Origin: Hydrogenothermus sp.
GTDB taxonomy: Bacteria; Aquificota; Aquificia; Aquificales; Hydrogenothermaceae
Length of the DNA: 7,650 nucleotides
Reading direction: 5' to 3'
Assembly (NCBI GenBank): GCA_003978675.1
Contig: QNYP01000159.1
Span: 1 to 7,650 of the forward strand
Positions 6,773 through 7,650 of the stretch are shown here, in pieces (the stretch's first letter is position 1; each line of letters starts with the position of its first letter). Under the pieces are notes generated by a model. The model was given only the letters and a program-made list of their open reading frames with translations. It made no database searches and was not told where the DNA came from. The position numbers and the translations under genes were made by a program.

Positions 6773-7572
6773 TCTTTCTCCTCCTTTTGATTTATTTTTT
6801 CTAAAATTTTATCTAAAATTTCCTTATTTTTACAGTTTGTTATATCTAAATGATACCAGTTTTTATCTTTAAATTTGTTTTTAAAAGTTCTAATTTGAAT
6901 TTTAGCAAAATTTTTTGTGTTTTTTATGATTTGTTTCTTAGATTCTTCAAGGGAAATTTTATCTTCAATATATGGAATGATTTCTTTATAACCAATAGCC
7001 TGCATAGCAGTTAAACTATTTTTGAAACCTTTTTCTATTAAAAATTTAACTTCATCTACTAAACCAAGCTCAAACATTTTCTCAACCCTTTTTTCTATTC
7101 TTTCTATGATTTGAGACCTTTCTCTGCTAAAAACAAATCCAACAAAATCATACAAAGGTTCGTTCCAACTATGAAAGGAAGAAAAAGGTTTTCCTGTTAG
7201 GTAATAAACTTCTAAAGCTCTAACTATTCGTTTTTTGTCATTTATATGAATTTTTTTTGCATAAACAGGGTCAACTTCTGATAGTTTTTTATAAAGGCTT
7301 TCTCTACTTTCTTTATAAAGTTCTTCTCTAATTTTGACATCTGCAGGAGGAGCTTCTGATAAACCGTATAACAACGCCTGTATGTAAAGCCAAGTTCCTC
7401 CAACAACAATTGGAGTTTTACCTTTATTCTGTATTTCTTTTATCTTTTTGTTTGCTATATTCAAAAAATCTTGGACTGAAAAATTTTCATTTGGATAAAC
7501 TACATCTATTACATAGTGTGGTATTCCAAATGAAAATTTTTCAGTCCAAGATTTTTTGAATATAGCAAACAA
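6769..7572 (-). CDS. miaA: tRNA dimethylallyltransferase MiaA, 5' end lost; first 16 codons chimeric
   Basis: MiaA adds a dimethylallyl group to A37 of tRNAs reading UNN codons (i6A). Native MiaA sequence runs from about 7524 down to the stop: I-P-H-Y-V-I-D-V-V, then F-S-V-Q-D-F, V-V-G-G-T-W-L-Y-I (usually G-G-T-G-L-Y-I), N-D-K-K-R-I-V-R-A-L-E-V-Y, G-K-P-F-S, T-A-M-Q-A-I-G-Y-K-E, and a C-terminal N-F-A-K-I-Q where A-K-R-Q is usual. Missing are the N-terminal P-loop (G-P-T-x-x-G-K-T/S) and the D-S-M-Q-V-Y segment, some 45-55 residues. The open frame from TTG at 7572 begins with 16 residues encoded by the right arm of an inverted repeat, that is, an antisense copy of miaA itself, and they do not resemble MiaA. 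As written the protein could not bind ATP; the true gene is probably intact in the organism. The stop overlaps hfq by 4 bp. Confidence 0.9.
   Translation of the reverse strand: MFAIFKKSWTEKFSFGIPHYVIDVVYPNENFSVQDFLNIANKKIKEIQNKGKTPIVVGGTWLYIQALLYGLSEAPPADVKIREELYKESRESLYKKLSEVDPVYAKKIHINDKKRIVRALEVYYLTGKPFSSFHSWNEPLYDFVGFVFSRERSQIIERIEKRVEKMFELGLVDEVKFLIEKGFKNSLTAMQAIGYKEIIPYIEDKISLEESKKQIIKNTKNFAKIQIRTFKNKFKDKNWYHLDITNCKNKEILDKILEKINQKEEKE
6778..6786 (-). promoter_or_regulatory. Strong Shine-Dalgarno for hfq within the miaA 3' end
   Basis: The minus strand reads AAGGAGGAG, 5 nt before the hfq ATG. It doubles as Lys-Glu-Glu codons at the end of miaA, so hfq can be translated efficiently on its own as well as by coupling through the ATGA overlap. 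Confidence 0.85.
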
Positions 7573-7650
7573 AAAGATAAAAGAAATACAGAATAAAGGT
7601 AAAACTCCAATTGTTGTTGGAGGAACTTGGCTTTACATACAGGCGTTGTT
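7370..7650. repeat. Perfect 126-bp inverted repeat with 29-bp spacer at the window end
   Basis: Bases 7370-7495 and 7525-7650 are exact reverse complements across all 126 positions; position p pairs with 15020 minus p. The spacer is 7496-7524. Pairing stops at 7496/7524 inside, while outside it is cut by the window end, so the palindrome may continue. The left arm and spacer are normal miaA coding sequence; the right arm is the duplicate, since it displaces the expected 5' part of miaA. Five bases (TTGGA/TCCAA) lie at the inner edge of the arms, which would suit a microhomology template switch. Confidence 0.98.
7526..7650 (+). pseudogene. miaA: Inverted duplicate fragment of miaA (41 codons)
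   Basis: Read on the plus strand from 7526, this gives P-N-E-N-F-S-V-Q-D-F and continues through V-V-G-G-T-W-L-Y-I-Q-A-L to the window end, identical in DNA and protein to the miaA segment encoded on the minus strand at 7494-7370. It has no start of its own. The lack of any substitution means the copy is either extremely young or not real; an assembly or amplification fold-back is favoured. Confidence 0.9.

Noticed and set aside
7370..7650. Inverted repeat as insertion-sequence ends, phage-type att site or hairpin telomere
   Set aside because: Both arms are miaA coding sequence with no transposase, no target duplication and only a 29-bp spacer of native miaA codons; a fold-back chimera explains it better.

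Overview
The window is a gene-dense, AT-rich (by eye about one third G+C) bacterial chromosomal segment of housekeeping genes with lysine/isoleucine-rich proteins. The gene content (Hfq, MiaA, ThiG, a bacterial beta-CASP RNase, a TauE/SafE-like membrane protein) and the protein style fit a thermophilic member of the Aquificota, perhaps Sulfurihydrogenibium or a relative. This placement is an inference from style and has not been tested by a search.

Plus strand, 1-1577: the 3' end of a DksA/TraR-type zinc-finger gene, then panB (pantothenate/CoA biosynthesis), then a TsaC/YrdC-type gene (tRNA t6A37 synthesis) whose start lies inside panB. This looks like one short operon. It runs tail-to-tail into the minus-strand genes with a 23-bp coding overlap.

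Minus strand, 7572 down to 1555: seven genes in one direction with junctions of -4, 6, 4, 17, 37 and 3 nt. In transcription order they are miaA, hfq, hflX, a TauE/SafE-like membrane protein, a beta-CASP metallo-beta-lactamase RNase, thiG, and a membrane-anchored protein whose C-terminal part resembles the tail of PHP-domain proteins. miaA-hfq-hflX is the classic conserved cluster known from proteobacteria. With the RNase and the TsaC gene opposite, most of the window deals with RNA modification, RNA decay or ribosome rescue. No convincing terminator, promoter, riboswitch, RNA gene, CRISPR array or mobile element was seen, and no gap between genes exceeds 37 bp.

Right end, 7370-7650: a perfect 126-bp inverted repeat with a 29-bp spacer. 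Its right arm is a reverse-complement copy of part of miaA, and it replaces the real 5' end of miaA, including the ATP-binding P-loop. The first 16 residues of the apparent miaA frame are therefore chimeric. A fold-back assembly or amplification artefact is the most likely explanation; a real inverted duplication is the alternative. I see no clear sign of a new biological system. The most interesting items are the fold-back, the degenerate PHP-like protein and the unusual Hfq.
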